Below, piece by piece: positions 23,643-34,565 of a DNA stretch of 64,000 nucleotides. The translations under genes were made by a program, and so were the position numbers. This DNA is from Excoecaria cochinchinensis. Lineage: Eukaryota; Streptophyta; Magnoliopsida; Malpighiales; Euphorbiaceae. The notes beneath the pieces were generated by a model that was given only the letters and a program-made list of their open reading frames with translations, searched no databases and was not told where the DNA came from. The stretch is taken from positions 11,880,001 through 11,944,000 of the forward strand of contig CANTUQ010000004.1 of assembly GCA_947683425.1 (NCBI GenBank), read 5' to 3'. Numbering within the stretch: the first letter of the stretch is position 1; each line of letters opens with the position of its first letter.

Positions 23643-23845
23643 GTTAGTGGACTAGCCTAATGGTAGTGGGATTCTTTGAATTAAGGACTTATTCCCTAGG
23701 TCCTTGGTTCGAATGCCACAAAAGTCAAAAATGCACAAGGGGAAGTGTAAAGATCGTGAGTACAACGCGGTTGTATTAGTGAGACGTGCTGGGATGGCCC
23801 GACGGGTTATGTTCCGGGGATAGCCCTCGGTTCGTCGCCACCGGT
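23643..23845 (+). mobile_element. tRNA-derived SINE with TSD TGTTACA
   Basis: It has a Pol III internal promoter: A-box-like TAGCCTAATGG (23653-23663) and B-box GGTTCGAAT (23706-23714), start points 53 bp apart, as in a tRNA head. A ~130-bp tRNA-unrelated body follows. TGTTACA lies on both sides (23636-23642, which is also the end of LTR E, and 23846-23852). There is no protein. It would depend on LINE enzymes for movement. The exact 3' end could shift by a few bases. Confidence 0.7.
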
Positions 23846-23852
23846 TGTTACA

Positions 23853-26800
23853 AAAAAGGCACCTTTTTCTTTAAATACAGTATGTGTGAGAAATTGTTTA
23901 GGCTGTTAAATTGGTTTGTTTGATGTGTTGTTTAATGGATTTGTTTGGCTAAGCTGAAATTAAATTAACAAATGTATTTTTGAAATGAGAATTCATTGTT
24001 GGAATGAAAGTGGGACTTAAATATTTTTAAAGATGCCTATTTAATTTGCCTTAATAGATGATTTAGTTCTGAAATGAGTATCTGGTGTTGGAATTAGAGT
24101 GACATTTTAGTAATCTCACAATAAATTGGCCATACATCCTTTGGATGATTTTCTTTTTGTTGCTAGAACTGTTTAATTGTTACAGACGTTTGGCTTTTTG
24201 GGCCTTTCATTAGGAAGTGTGTGTGTATTCCTTAAGATGACTAATATTGTACAGTAGATCGCCTTATACTCCACGTTTTTCATTTGCCCAATGTCATAAA
24301 TATGCATAGGTATAATTTCTAAATAATTTGAGAATCTTGCTTTGAATCATAAAATTTAGTTTGATGACACTTTGAAGCAAGGATTAGAATGTGATAAATG
24401 CGATTTTGTGAGCAAATATTTTTATAGGCATGAAAGTATATGCAAGGATATGAGATTATACTTAATTGTAAGTGAAATTAGGAGATTTTTTTGAAAAAAT
24501 GGTTTATAAGTAGTTTAGGTAACGGAAAGTGACTAAAAGACATAAAAACCTTAGTGAAATTTTAGGAAATATATTACAGTAATTAGTTAAAAGGGACATA
24601 AATGTTACCAAAATTCATTAATTGCAGCATAAGTCGGTCAATTTAGTACATGGAAAAGATAATTGAATAAATACTAGGATTAGACATGATTTATAGATAT
24701 ATAATTTATTATTTGAGTTTTTGCATATTCTTTGAATGTGAGAACAATATTTGACTATGGAAAATATATGATATGGGAAAATGTTTATAAGTTTCACACA
24801 GTAAGGTTTACTTAATAAAAAGGAAATAAGGTATGTGTGGTCTGGAACAATGGTATATAAATACTGATATGTGGGATCTGAATTTAATATTTCGATAATG
24901 ACAACTATAATAAATGGATTAGTTAGATTGGTAAAGGACAATATGGAATAAGTTAACTAAAGTTTCCTATGCTAATGTTGGGTTAAATATAAGAAATTTT
25001 TTGGAGAAAAATTTGCAGATGATATGCAAATAGACCTTAGAAAAAAAATTTGCTGCACTTAGAATAACCATAATAGTGGTGCACAAGTAAATGACCCAAT
25101 AAACTAGAAAGGAAGACCTTGTTAAGAATACACCCTAGTTAGCAAGTAATTTGATCAACATCTCAATATTTAAACATTGTATGTGAAGGGTTTTAATTTA
25201 TGCCTGGAAAGTATATTTTTATGGAAAACTTTAAATTGACTGGAAAAATTTGTTTAAGCAGAATTCTCTGTGTAAATGTTTACATGAAAGCAAAATCACA
25301 TGAAGAATACAATAAAATTATGGAAGTGATGAAATTTTGAAACGTCATGTTGAAAGGATGATACATGTGCACATGGATTTGAAATGTGGTTTGGAAATTT
25401 ATATTCATGTAATAATTATGTGAGTATAGTAAATTCATGGAAAGTATATTGCCATTAGGAGTCTGGTAGTTAAATTTAGTTCAGGATATAGTTGGCTAGC
25501 AATAGGGACACCATACCGCAGTGCAGGTCATAGCGACTCGCTTTGGAAGGCTAATGACGGTCTACCACCGTGATACTGATACTGTATATCGATAGTGATA
25601 CTGTGTACTAATATCGATACCCATGCTGATACTAATACTGTTGTGCACTGCTTACTATATATTGTATATTGTAGTGGACCTGTGAGGTCCACATCCCGTG
25701 TATCCGGATTTGAGATTTCTACTGGATCTTAATAGGGGAAAACATAATAATTAAATAAGGAAATAAAGAAAAAGGATAAATTTATAAATTTAAGTAATAA
25801 ATTATTGAATATAAAAAAAGATAGGAAATCAGAGGATGAAAAAGAAAATTTAAGTGCAAAGACAACTACTACATGTTATTATTATAGATAAGAAATAAAA
25901 TGGTAGTTTCATAAGAAAAATCTTAATTAAATAAATTATATTAGAAAATAAGTGTATAGACTAATAGTATAATGAAATGATGTTATGTTTGCATATAAGT
26001 TATATGTATACAAGTATGTGTAATGTATATATTGTGGTGGTATTTTTAATATAAGATGAAAAGGTGAAATGATTCTTGAAGTGTATATGAGTAAGTTAAT
26101 GCTTTATTATATTTACACTAATTGTTTAGGAATCTATAAAATTAACATAGTTATTTATAATAAGCATGTGTTCTGCATGACCCAAAATGTAATGATATTT
26201 GGTTTATAGATGTGGAAACTTGACTTTAGATGTTTATGAATTTTTCATTTGTGTATCTGAGGGTGTTGAACATATTGTATGGAACTCTATTGTGCTGCAT
26301 GAACTATGTGGGTCTTAAGAAATTAATACATATAAATTATGAATGATTAAAAAGTAATATATCGATTGTCAAAAGTACCTTTAGATTGTATGTTTAATGT
26401 AAAAAGAAGTGTAATTGAATGTTCGTATATACACATTAAAAATTGAAAGGAGATTAGTAACATGTAAAATATAATTAACATAAGTTGTATGTATACTATG
26501 AAATGGAATTTAGAAATCTTTGTTCAAAACATAATTGTATATATATATGTGTTTGAATCTTTATACATATTTTATATCATAAGTTCGAAAAGGTAAATTT
26601 TGTAGTCACCACTAAGCGTGAAGCTTAGCGCATCGTTTTTCCTGCTCGTAGGTTAGAAGATAGAAATTCAAACGATAATCAAGAGTGTTCTGAAATACCA
26701 CTGTTGGATGGGAGATATGTCAAGATGACAACAAAGATAAAGTTATAGGAAATAGATATACATATTGTAACTTAAGTTCCATTTTTAGTTGGGATGTACA

Positions 26801-27359
26801 TTACATGCATGTACTTATTATATCGAAGAGTTTGTATAAAATATTTGTTTTATACTTGATAGTTGCTGATGTATTAATATTATTTTATAAGCGGCATTTG
26901 CATTTAAGGTAATTGATCTTCAAATAAGCATTTTAAATAATGGATAGGGACAATATTATTTCTTTGCATTTTGTATAGTTGAAATAAGTATCAAGAGTTG
27001 ATGATATATGTAAATTATGTTATATGATGTATATGGTAAGATCTAAAATGGAGGATGGAAAAACTGTGTTGGAGTTTGAATTCAAAGTTTGGTGATGAAT
27101 ATGTGATTCTAGAAGTGTTAAAAGTGTTCTTCTTTTCAGGGGGTTAGGCATTAATATAGGGGATATTCTGCCAAAATTTCTATAAATTTAATAGTACCAA
27201 TTGGAGTGATATGTAAATTTTGAAGGAAAAGAAAATTAGTACTCGCATATTATAGATGCGTCGGTACCCGAGATGGGTTAATGTGCATTGCTATTACATG
27301 AAATGTGCATTCGGATAATAATGCATACATGAAACTTCATACATACATTGCATCACCAT
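23853..27359. other. AT-rich decayed repeats, no gene
   Basis: 3.5 kb without a usable ORF. Signs of LTR origin: TTTAGTTCAGGATATAGTTGG at ~25475 (also at ~30240 in LTR C), a stretch of GATACTGATACTG-type short repeats (25575-25655), and a hairpin (26611-26630). I could not set element borders. Confidence 0.5.
26611..26630 (+). repeat. Conserved LTR hairpin, diverged
   Basis: CTAAGCGTGAAGCTTAG at 26612-26628, then GCGCATCG. It marks a decayed LTR of the same general type. Confidence 0.5.
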
Positions 27360-28157
27360 TATGTGATCACTCATGATAGACACCAGGTTATATGCATATG
27401 CCCCTTTTGAAAGGAAACTGGCATGATATATAGTAAATGTGTGGACGTGGGACGAATATGCTTATGGAAATATGGTAGTAGATTAGGTGGCAATAAGGAG
27501 TTAAGCAAGGATTAAGGAAAAATAAGCAATAGGTTGAGGTATGTGCTAATGATTATTGAATAAAGTGTACATGCCGAATATGAAAAGTGGAAAAAAAATA
27601 ATATGATTTTGGAATTGATATGTTATTGGTTAAGTATAATGTACGATGGGTCCCAACGTACTAGTGGAGTTTGAAAGAAAGTATAGCTTTAACACTGAAA
27701 GCACGTCTTAAATGTTCAACAAGGTCACATGTTAGCTCTTTAACTCCAAGTTAGATGATCATTTGTTGAAATAAGGTTGGAAAAGAAGTTGCTATCTAGA
27801 GATAATAAAATGTTGTCTCCCAAATTCAATAATTAGATTTGAAATCTCCACTAATTTAGAGTTTGCAACTTATAGAATACTTTCAAAAGTTGTATTTTGA
27901 TTACCCTATTATTATGAGAATGTAGCACTTGTTTTAAAAATGGGTTTGGAATACTATATCTCGATTCTTGTGTGAAGTGGAGCTAGAATTTTTTGAATTT
28001 AAATATTCTGTGTGCTACAAAGAAAAAGGGAGTTATGCATATGGTCGCTTTATTCGAACGGATTCCACTTCTTCTATTTTCTCCACAAACTATACATTAA
28101 GCATTTCTATTGACAAAGAGATAAAGGTTGTTGTGGGACATAGTGGTAGGATTAAGT
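27360..28157 (+). mobile_element. Decayed internal segment, second copy of 4438-5240
   Basis: Matches 4438-5240 nearly end to end, for example GCAATAGGTTGAGGTATGTG and AGTTATGCATATGGT. It is cut by the family C LTR at 28158, with TAAGT (28153-28157) as a possible TSD half. A short ORF (27968-28162) is not recognisable. Confidence 0.6.
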
Positions 28158-28847
28158 TGTAATGGCCTAAATACTAGGTTAGCAGTATTCAGTAAATTTT
28201 GTGGTGTCCGTAGTGTGATTCCGGTATAGAGTGATGGCCTGAGTATTTCTTATTACAGTAGAATTAAAAAGTTAAGTATGCTTGAGGCATAATAATCCCG
28301 GGATGGGTGGCCTCGAGACAACTATACAGTTGAAATTGACAGCAGTTACTGAGAAATTTTTAATTGCTAATAATTGTTTGTGCACTATCAGGAGTCTAAT
28401 GGTAAAATTTTGTGCAAAGATGAGGTCAAATAGGTCCCCGAAAGTCAATATGAAGTTGGCCTCCGATTCGGTTCGATTGAACCAAAGTTTGACTGAATTT
28501 TTCAAAGTGGTTAGAGTGGATAAAAAGGTTCAGTGTGGGAAGTGTACAAGCTTAGATTAATTTTTAGAAATTTTTGACAGCATTAGAATTGTATTTTACG
28601 GCAGAATCGAACTGAATCGAATCGGACCGATTTAAGTGAACTGGGCCCCAAAGGGACTCCTAATGAGCTAAAATATTGTGTGGAGGCTAAATTTAGTGTT
28701 TTAAGAATGATGGAATTGGTTGGGAGTGAAAATAGGTTGAGAAACTTATAGATGCCTTGAAACAGTGAAAAATGACCCGAAAATCGAAAATTGACCCAAA
28801 CCGGTTCGACCACTTCGGTTGGACCTGGTCTGATTAAATTTTACCCA

Positions 28848-28854
28848 TATAAAT
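28848..28854 (+). promoter_or_regulatory. Family C LTR TATA box (copy 2)
   Basis: TATAAAT, same position as in copy 1, followed by CACCATATTTCTCTAGA. Confidence 0.5.
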
Positions 28855-29224
28855 ACATAGCTTCACCATATTTCTCTAGAGTAACCCTTGAGAAACGGAC
28901 CACCCTCCTCCTCCCTTTGGCCAAAGTGATATTTCTCCATTCTTCCTCCATTTTCTTCATTTTTCTTTCAATCTCTCCTCACATCTAAGCCTCCTAAACA
29001 AAGTTAAACCTCTCTAGAATCTGGTGATGGTGACTGGAGTCCATTTGGAGTGCTATAAGTGGATGAAAATAAGTGAAAAAAATTATGTGTCAAGTTGAGG
29101 TATGTAAAGTTGATATTTTTAAATTAGTTTAAATGTTCAAATAGGTATTTTAGGATGTCTAAAGTATGTTTATGTAATTATATAACATAAACGAAGCAAC
29201 TTTATAGTGATTTCTTTGATGTTT

Positions 29225-29344
29225 CAATTCGGCCAACATGTACATCATCCATCATGTGAATTTTTCTTTCTCTAATTCATTCCATTAGCTAGATTACATG
29301 TTAATTTACCTTGTTATACCATTAAATCACATTAAAACACACAC
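29225..29344. repeat. 120-bp segment in flipped orientation within LTR C copy 2
   Basis: It is nearly identical, in the same orientation, to 37160-37279, although the two surrounding LTRs run in opposite directions. It begins CAATTCGGCCAACATGTACA in both. The same motifs in natural orientation are at 7520-7680 in copy 1. Confidence 0.8.
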
Positions 29345-31159
29345 CTCATGGGTTTGTAGGAAAAGTTGTAGGGATGTTGAAAATGATGATATGAATGCTT
29401 AAAGTGAGAAAATAAAATTTGTAGGAAAAGTTACTATGTTGGCCGAATGGGTTTCATGTGATTTCTATGTGTATTAATGATGTTTATGACATGTTTATGA
29501 TATATACATGATATTTGACATGAGATCTATCTAATGGTATGTGTTAGACCATGTGAAAATGTCATGATGTATGATGTATGTATGTGGCCTAATGGTTATC
29601 ATGTGTAAAGGTATGATTTTGATGTGTTTTAATGAAAAATAATGGCATAGTTATGTTATTCAACATGTAAATGACATAAATAAATGTTAAAGTTGATGAA
29701 AAAATTGTAAGTGAAAGATTAGTATGTAGGCCAAATGGTATACATGGATTTTTCATGATATATGATGATGTTTATGGCATGTTTATGGTGTATACATGGT
29801 ATTTGGCATGTGAACTAGCTAATGGCATGTGTTAGAACCTGAAAAAGTTGCATGATATATGATGTTTATGTGAGGCCAAATGGGTTATATATGTAAATGT
29901 ATGATTTTGATGTGTTTTAATGTGAAATAATGGCATGGCTATGTTATTCAACATGTGAATAGCCTAAATAAATGTTAAAGTCGATAAAAAAAATTAATGA
30001 TGAAAAGTTAGTATGTTGGTCGAGTGTGTGCATGTATGTATACAAGTGTACCATGATGAAATGGTGATCTTTTATGGCATGTGATGGTATGAGGATGATA
30101 ATCACATGTATAATGATTGAATTGTACGAATAAAATGGAATAATATGATGAAATTCCATGAAATGTATTAATGGTAACTTAAAGATGTGAGAAACGAATT
30201 ATTGGTGCCCTTTGTAGTATTCTGGTAGTCAAGTGTAGTTCAGGATATGTTGGCTAGCCATAGAGAGATAAGACCGCGGGTGTGAGCATGATGTCTCACT
30301 TTTCTGTAGGCCAATAACGGTCCTACCTCACTATATTTAAAAGTTAAAATGTTTTGAAAAGTATGTCAAGACAGGGGTGTTCCCTCAGGATTTCCTCTTG
30401 TATGTATTAAAGATTGAAGTGATCTTTCGGGGTCCTTCAGGTTATTCGAGCCTTTAGGGGTTTGTATCTCGTTTATCTTGGTCATAGATGTCTGCCAGTA
30501 TTGTACAGGGGCAATTTGGTAAAAAAGAGCTTAAAATGTTTAAAAAGTGATATTTGCATTAAAAATGGATATAATTGGAATTTATGTAAAAGTTTGAGGG
30601 CAACATGGTAATTGTAACTTTAAATGGATAAATGATGGTTAATAAGGGTAAAAATGTCATTAAATGGTTAAATATGGAAATTGGTCACTTTTTAGGGACA
30701 AAAATGTAATTTGGCATTAAATTGGTAATTAGAGGGTAAAATAGTAATTTGCATGTTAAATAATATAAAATTGTAAAATAAAATGAACTAGTGGCATTTT
30801 GGTAATTTTGGTGGAGTTTAAGCTACTAATTGTAATTTTGCCATATTTAGGGATAGAATGGAGAATATGGACTTTTTATGCGTGTTAAATGTGTAAATGC
30901 CCTTAATTAAGTGATTTAATGGTAATTTGCTTGTTAATTAATGAAATAAATAAATTGATAAATTAATTTGGTGGCATATTTGTAAATATGAAAAAGTTAG
31001 GGGTAAAATTTTAATTTAATAATAACTAAAGGACCTAGACGTAAATATGATATAATATGAGGACCTAAATGCAAATATGTAATTTTATGTGCACTATATA
31101 TGTTTATTTCCTTAAATAAGTGATTTAATTGACATTAAGAATATTTTTGCATGTATAAA

Positions 31160-32054
31160 TGTAACATCCTATACCCTCAAATGGTACGGATATCGAATGT
31201 CATCATAGTATACTGTAATGCACTTTTCAGAATCAATGAATTTTTTTTTTTCCTACAATCACAAACATGCATATACAATAATAAAACAATTACACTAACA
31301 CACCATTCATGTACAATCTCGTGTTCACCCATTGCAGTCGTATAGATGCCATGCTTAATTCTCCTTACCTTTTCTTTCAATTCCCATGTCGACCGTCGTC
31401 AAACCTCGGCCACTTTAAACTTCCTATCTTTCTATGACTGGCACGCAGTTATCACACTACGCGTTGAGCATTAAAATACCCAGTTGTGGATACATATCCT
31501 AAAATTTCCATACCATTACTACATGCATGCACAAACAAGCATATATTTTTGTATCTTTTCTATAAACATTAATTCTTAAGACTTTAGGTAATTTATGCCT
31601 TACTTTTAATGTCCTAATAGATTTCTTTCTTCAGTCATTATCTTATTCCTTTTTCATTATTTCAATAACCATACTTTAACATTACTATTACTATCATCAG
31701 AATCATTATTATCTGTACTATTAACTTTAACATTACTGCTATTATATTCACTCCATTAACTCAATGATCAGTTATATTAACAACATTTGTAAATATCTTA
31801 TTAACTTATTCATTTGTCTTTCATTGTTTGTTCATAGCTTATACATCAGTTACAGTTTACACTTGGGTACAATATCAGTTACTGACACATCTATTGAACA
31901 GTCATCATCGTTGCTATTTACGGTAACCGTTATCGTTTTCTTTATATCTTTAATATTTATTTTACAATGCCATTTTAAAACTAAAAACATAATACATTTA
32001 CTCTATTTTCCTAATTAATTTTACTTTGTTATATTTCATATTATATACTTGAAT
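31160..32054 (-). mobile_element. Long LTR, family C copy 3 (minus), 3' part
   Basis: Read on the minus strand it ends GGGTATAGGATGTTACA at 31160, an LTR 3' end. A decayed version of the conserved hairpin region is at 31437-31472. It is interrupted at 32055 by solo LTR D1, with TSD TGAAT (32050-32054). Confidence 0.6.
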
Positions 32055-33173
32055 TGTCACACCCCGTTTGCCCCCTAGTAGCATGAGCCATGTTTGTGCA
32101 TGTGCATTGTATGAGTTTTGACATGTATAAAGGGCATTTTGGGTAGAAATATATGTTTTAAGAGTTTTGTTAGCATGTGGATGCATGTATGGTGTTAGAG
32201 TGTGTTTTTGGGGTTGTGCTTGTGTGTGCGTGCTCACACATTTGTAGGGTGTGAGTGAGTTGGGTGTGATTGCATGTGCATAAGTATATCATAGTAGAGT
32301 ATGTCTAAGTGGGAGAGAATTGTGTGTGTGTGATGTATACATGTAGTGTGTGAGTGATTGATTTCCACCACTAGGAGATGGACATGTGGCCTAGGGTTGA
32401 AAAGGGGAAATTATAGAGGAAAGAGAAAAGAGAGCAGGAAAATTCTGCCTCTTCATCCCATTCTCTCTTCTCTTCACCTCCTTTCTTCCTCTTCTCTTTC
32501 CATTTTGGTGTCCTAGCTTGGATTCAAGCTTGTGTGGTGGGAATTGATTTCTCCTTGAGTTTGATTTGTAAGTTTTCATGCATTTGTCTTGTTATTGTTT
32601 AACTTTTCCATCTTCATCTTCTTCTCTTCTTCTTATCTTCTGGGTTTGGATCTAAGTTAGAGTTTTGTGTTTGTGTGTTTTGATGGCTTGATGCTTAGTT
32701 GAGCCTCCTCATGAGCGAAAGGGCAAAGAGAAGGTTGGATCTAGTGGATCTAAGCATTAGGAGCAAAAGATTTCAAGGTTTGGGAATTTTCTGCTCTTAA
32801 ATGTGAAAATGTCCATATGTGTTCTTGATGAATTTCTGGAAATTATGGTGATCTTGATGTGTTTTGTGGTTCAAATGTTATGGGTTTTATTTTAGATGTG
32901 CTAAGGAAGTTCAATTGTGGTTTAATGAATTTAATTGTGATCTTGAGTGTGATGAAGATGAATAGTGCTGATATTTCAAATTGGGTAAATTGATGTTGTT
33001 ATTGGCATGATTTAGTTGGAATTCTTGGTATATATGTTGTGGTATATGTTATATTGTGTTTGTTGTGGCTGCTGGATGGCTGGAATTGAGGTAAGAGACC
33101 AAGTGGAGTGATTTATGTATTGGTGTGTGATTTTGGAGAAGGAAGAAATCTGCAGAATTTGGAAAACCCGTAT

Positions 33174-33456
33174 CTGTCGCGATCGTGATAGAGGCCGGTG
33201 TTCCAGTCTTCATCCTGTAGCGATCCTTGTGGCGTGACACCGCTCTCTGTCGCGAGCCCGATAGCGATGAACGCTGGTGACCGTGTTGCTAGCTTGCGCT
33301 ATTGCGAGCACGCGACCTGTCGCGAGCCCGCGATAGCAAAGAGAGCTCTCTGTCGCGATCGCGACAGAGCCGGCTACACGTTCCTTCTCGAGATCGCGAG
33401 GTCTGTCGCGGGCGCAACGCGCGGGGAGCTTAGCTCCTGTCACGAGCGCGATAGCT
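33174..33456. repeat. Palindrome cassette of LTR D1 (TCGCGA words)
   Basis: At least six variants of CTGTCGCGATCGCGACAG, including a 22-nt perfect palindrome at 33348-33369 centred on TCGCGATCGCGA. The sister LTR has a different word at the same place. ORFs crossing it on both strands are by-products. Confidence 0.85.
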
Positions 33457-34116
33457 CTATTGCCCATCTAGGTTTCTCTTCTCGCATGCTTGTGTGCGAA
33501 TCTTTGAATGATGATGTTTTTTTTTCGATTACATGCAAGATTAATGTTACGAATTATATGAAAGGGTAATTATGAGTGATATATGAATGAGACTTTGAAT
33601 ATTATGAATTGGATTGAATGGTTTATGCATAACCTGCTAGAGTCAGTATAGTGGATAGTTAGGCATGCCTAATAGAGTCTTATAGCTACAGCCTCAGTTC
33701 AGTTTGGACCCCGATCAAGTCCCCGTATGGTTCCTCGCGAACCCTTTAATGTGTTTGGATCTTGTTTAAGGTCCCTTAATAAGATGTTTTGTAAATGACA
33801 AAGTAAAATGGTTTGCGATTCGTACCCATAAGGTACTGTCAGTAATCGGTTCGTACCCGTAAAGTACTGTCCGTTCACTCGTTATCCATTACCTCGAGTC
33901 CGCAGGTGCTTAATTACTTAGAACTGTTTTGATAATTATCCGAATGTGTACCATGATGAGTAAATATGAATGCAATTATGTATTATCAAATGTATGACTT
34001 TTTGTGTTCGCATGTTCATATTTATATCCAATGTGTATTTCTAATTATGCCACTTGAATGTGTTTTGTTTGACGACCATTGTGAATGGCCGTCCTTTTCA
34101 TGTGTGTGTTTCCCCA

Positions 34117-34135
34117 CTAAGCGTTTATCGCTTAG
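34117..34135 (+). repeat. Conserved LTR hairpin (D1)
   Basis: CTAAGCGTTTATCGCTTAG, 7-nt arms, followed by CACGGTATGTTTACCCGTG, a second small stem. It starts 443 bp before the LTR 3' end. Confidence 0.75.
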
Positions 34136-34565
34136 CACGGTATGTTTACCCGTGCAGGTGCAGAAGGAGGTTTGCCTTGAGAGAGTCGCCGCAGCCAAGC
34201 CAACACAGCTGGGTTATAGTGTAGGGCTTAATTTTGTAGCTTGATGATTCTTTTTGTATAGAACTCTCTTATGTTAGTTTTATAATAGATTCCGAATATG
34301 TATATCTATATTTTGGATATGTAATTATCTTTTGTACCTTTAGGTGGATCAATAGTAATGTAATGTTTACCGTTATATTAATGCATGATCAGCTTCTTTC
34401 AAGTATGGTCTTGTAAAATTTTAAATTACCCTGTATTTCGATATGTATGTTCGTGTACGAATGTATGCTTATCCTGTATCTGTGTGGTGACACTTTTACC
34501 CATACGACATCTCACTCCTTATCGGATGGGATCGCCTACGTATAGGTAGGGGGTGTTACATGAAT

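Larger units (their letters stand above)
28158..31159 (+). mobile_element. Long LTR, family C copy 2 (plus)
   Basis: Starts TGTAATGGCCTAAATACTAG. It aligns with 6086-8291 and, in reverse, with 35500-37792. It holds a TATA box (28848-28854), a 120-bp segment in reversed orientation (29225-29344) and one unit of the CTTTCGGGGTCC motif that is tandemly repeated in copy 3. It is broken at 31160 by the end of copy 3, so this copy lacks its 3' end. Confidence 0.65.
32055..34560 (+). mobile_element. Family D solo LTR (D1), 2506 bp, TSD TGAAT
   Basis: Starts TGTCACACCCCGTTTGCCCC and ends GGGGGTGTTACA. TGAAT occurs at 32050-32054 and 34561-34565. It is a sister of the 5' LTR at 37793-40440. Order: leader with purine-rich stretch (32400-32450), palindrome cassette (33174-33456), TTAGGCATGCCTAATAGAG block (~33658), hairpin (34117-34135), 3' end. 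Confidence 0.93.

Noticed and set aside
23643..23720. A functional tRNA gene
   Set aside because: The A and B boxes are present, but the acceptor stem and anticodon arm do not fold into a tRNA by eye. The TSD and long tail fit a SINE better.
24618..24941. 107-codon minus ORF
   Set aside because: AT-rich, no domain, no start context, within decayed repeat sequence.
33198..33569. 123-codon plus ORF and 85-codon minus ORF
   Set aside because: Both cross the TCGCGA palindrome cassette of LTR D1.
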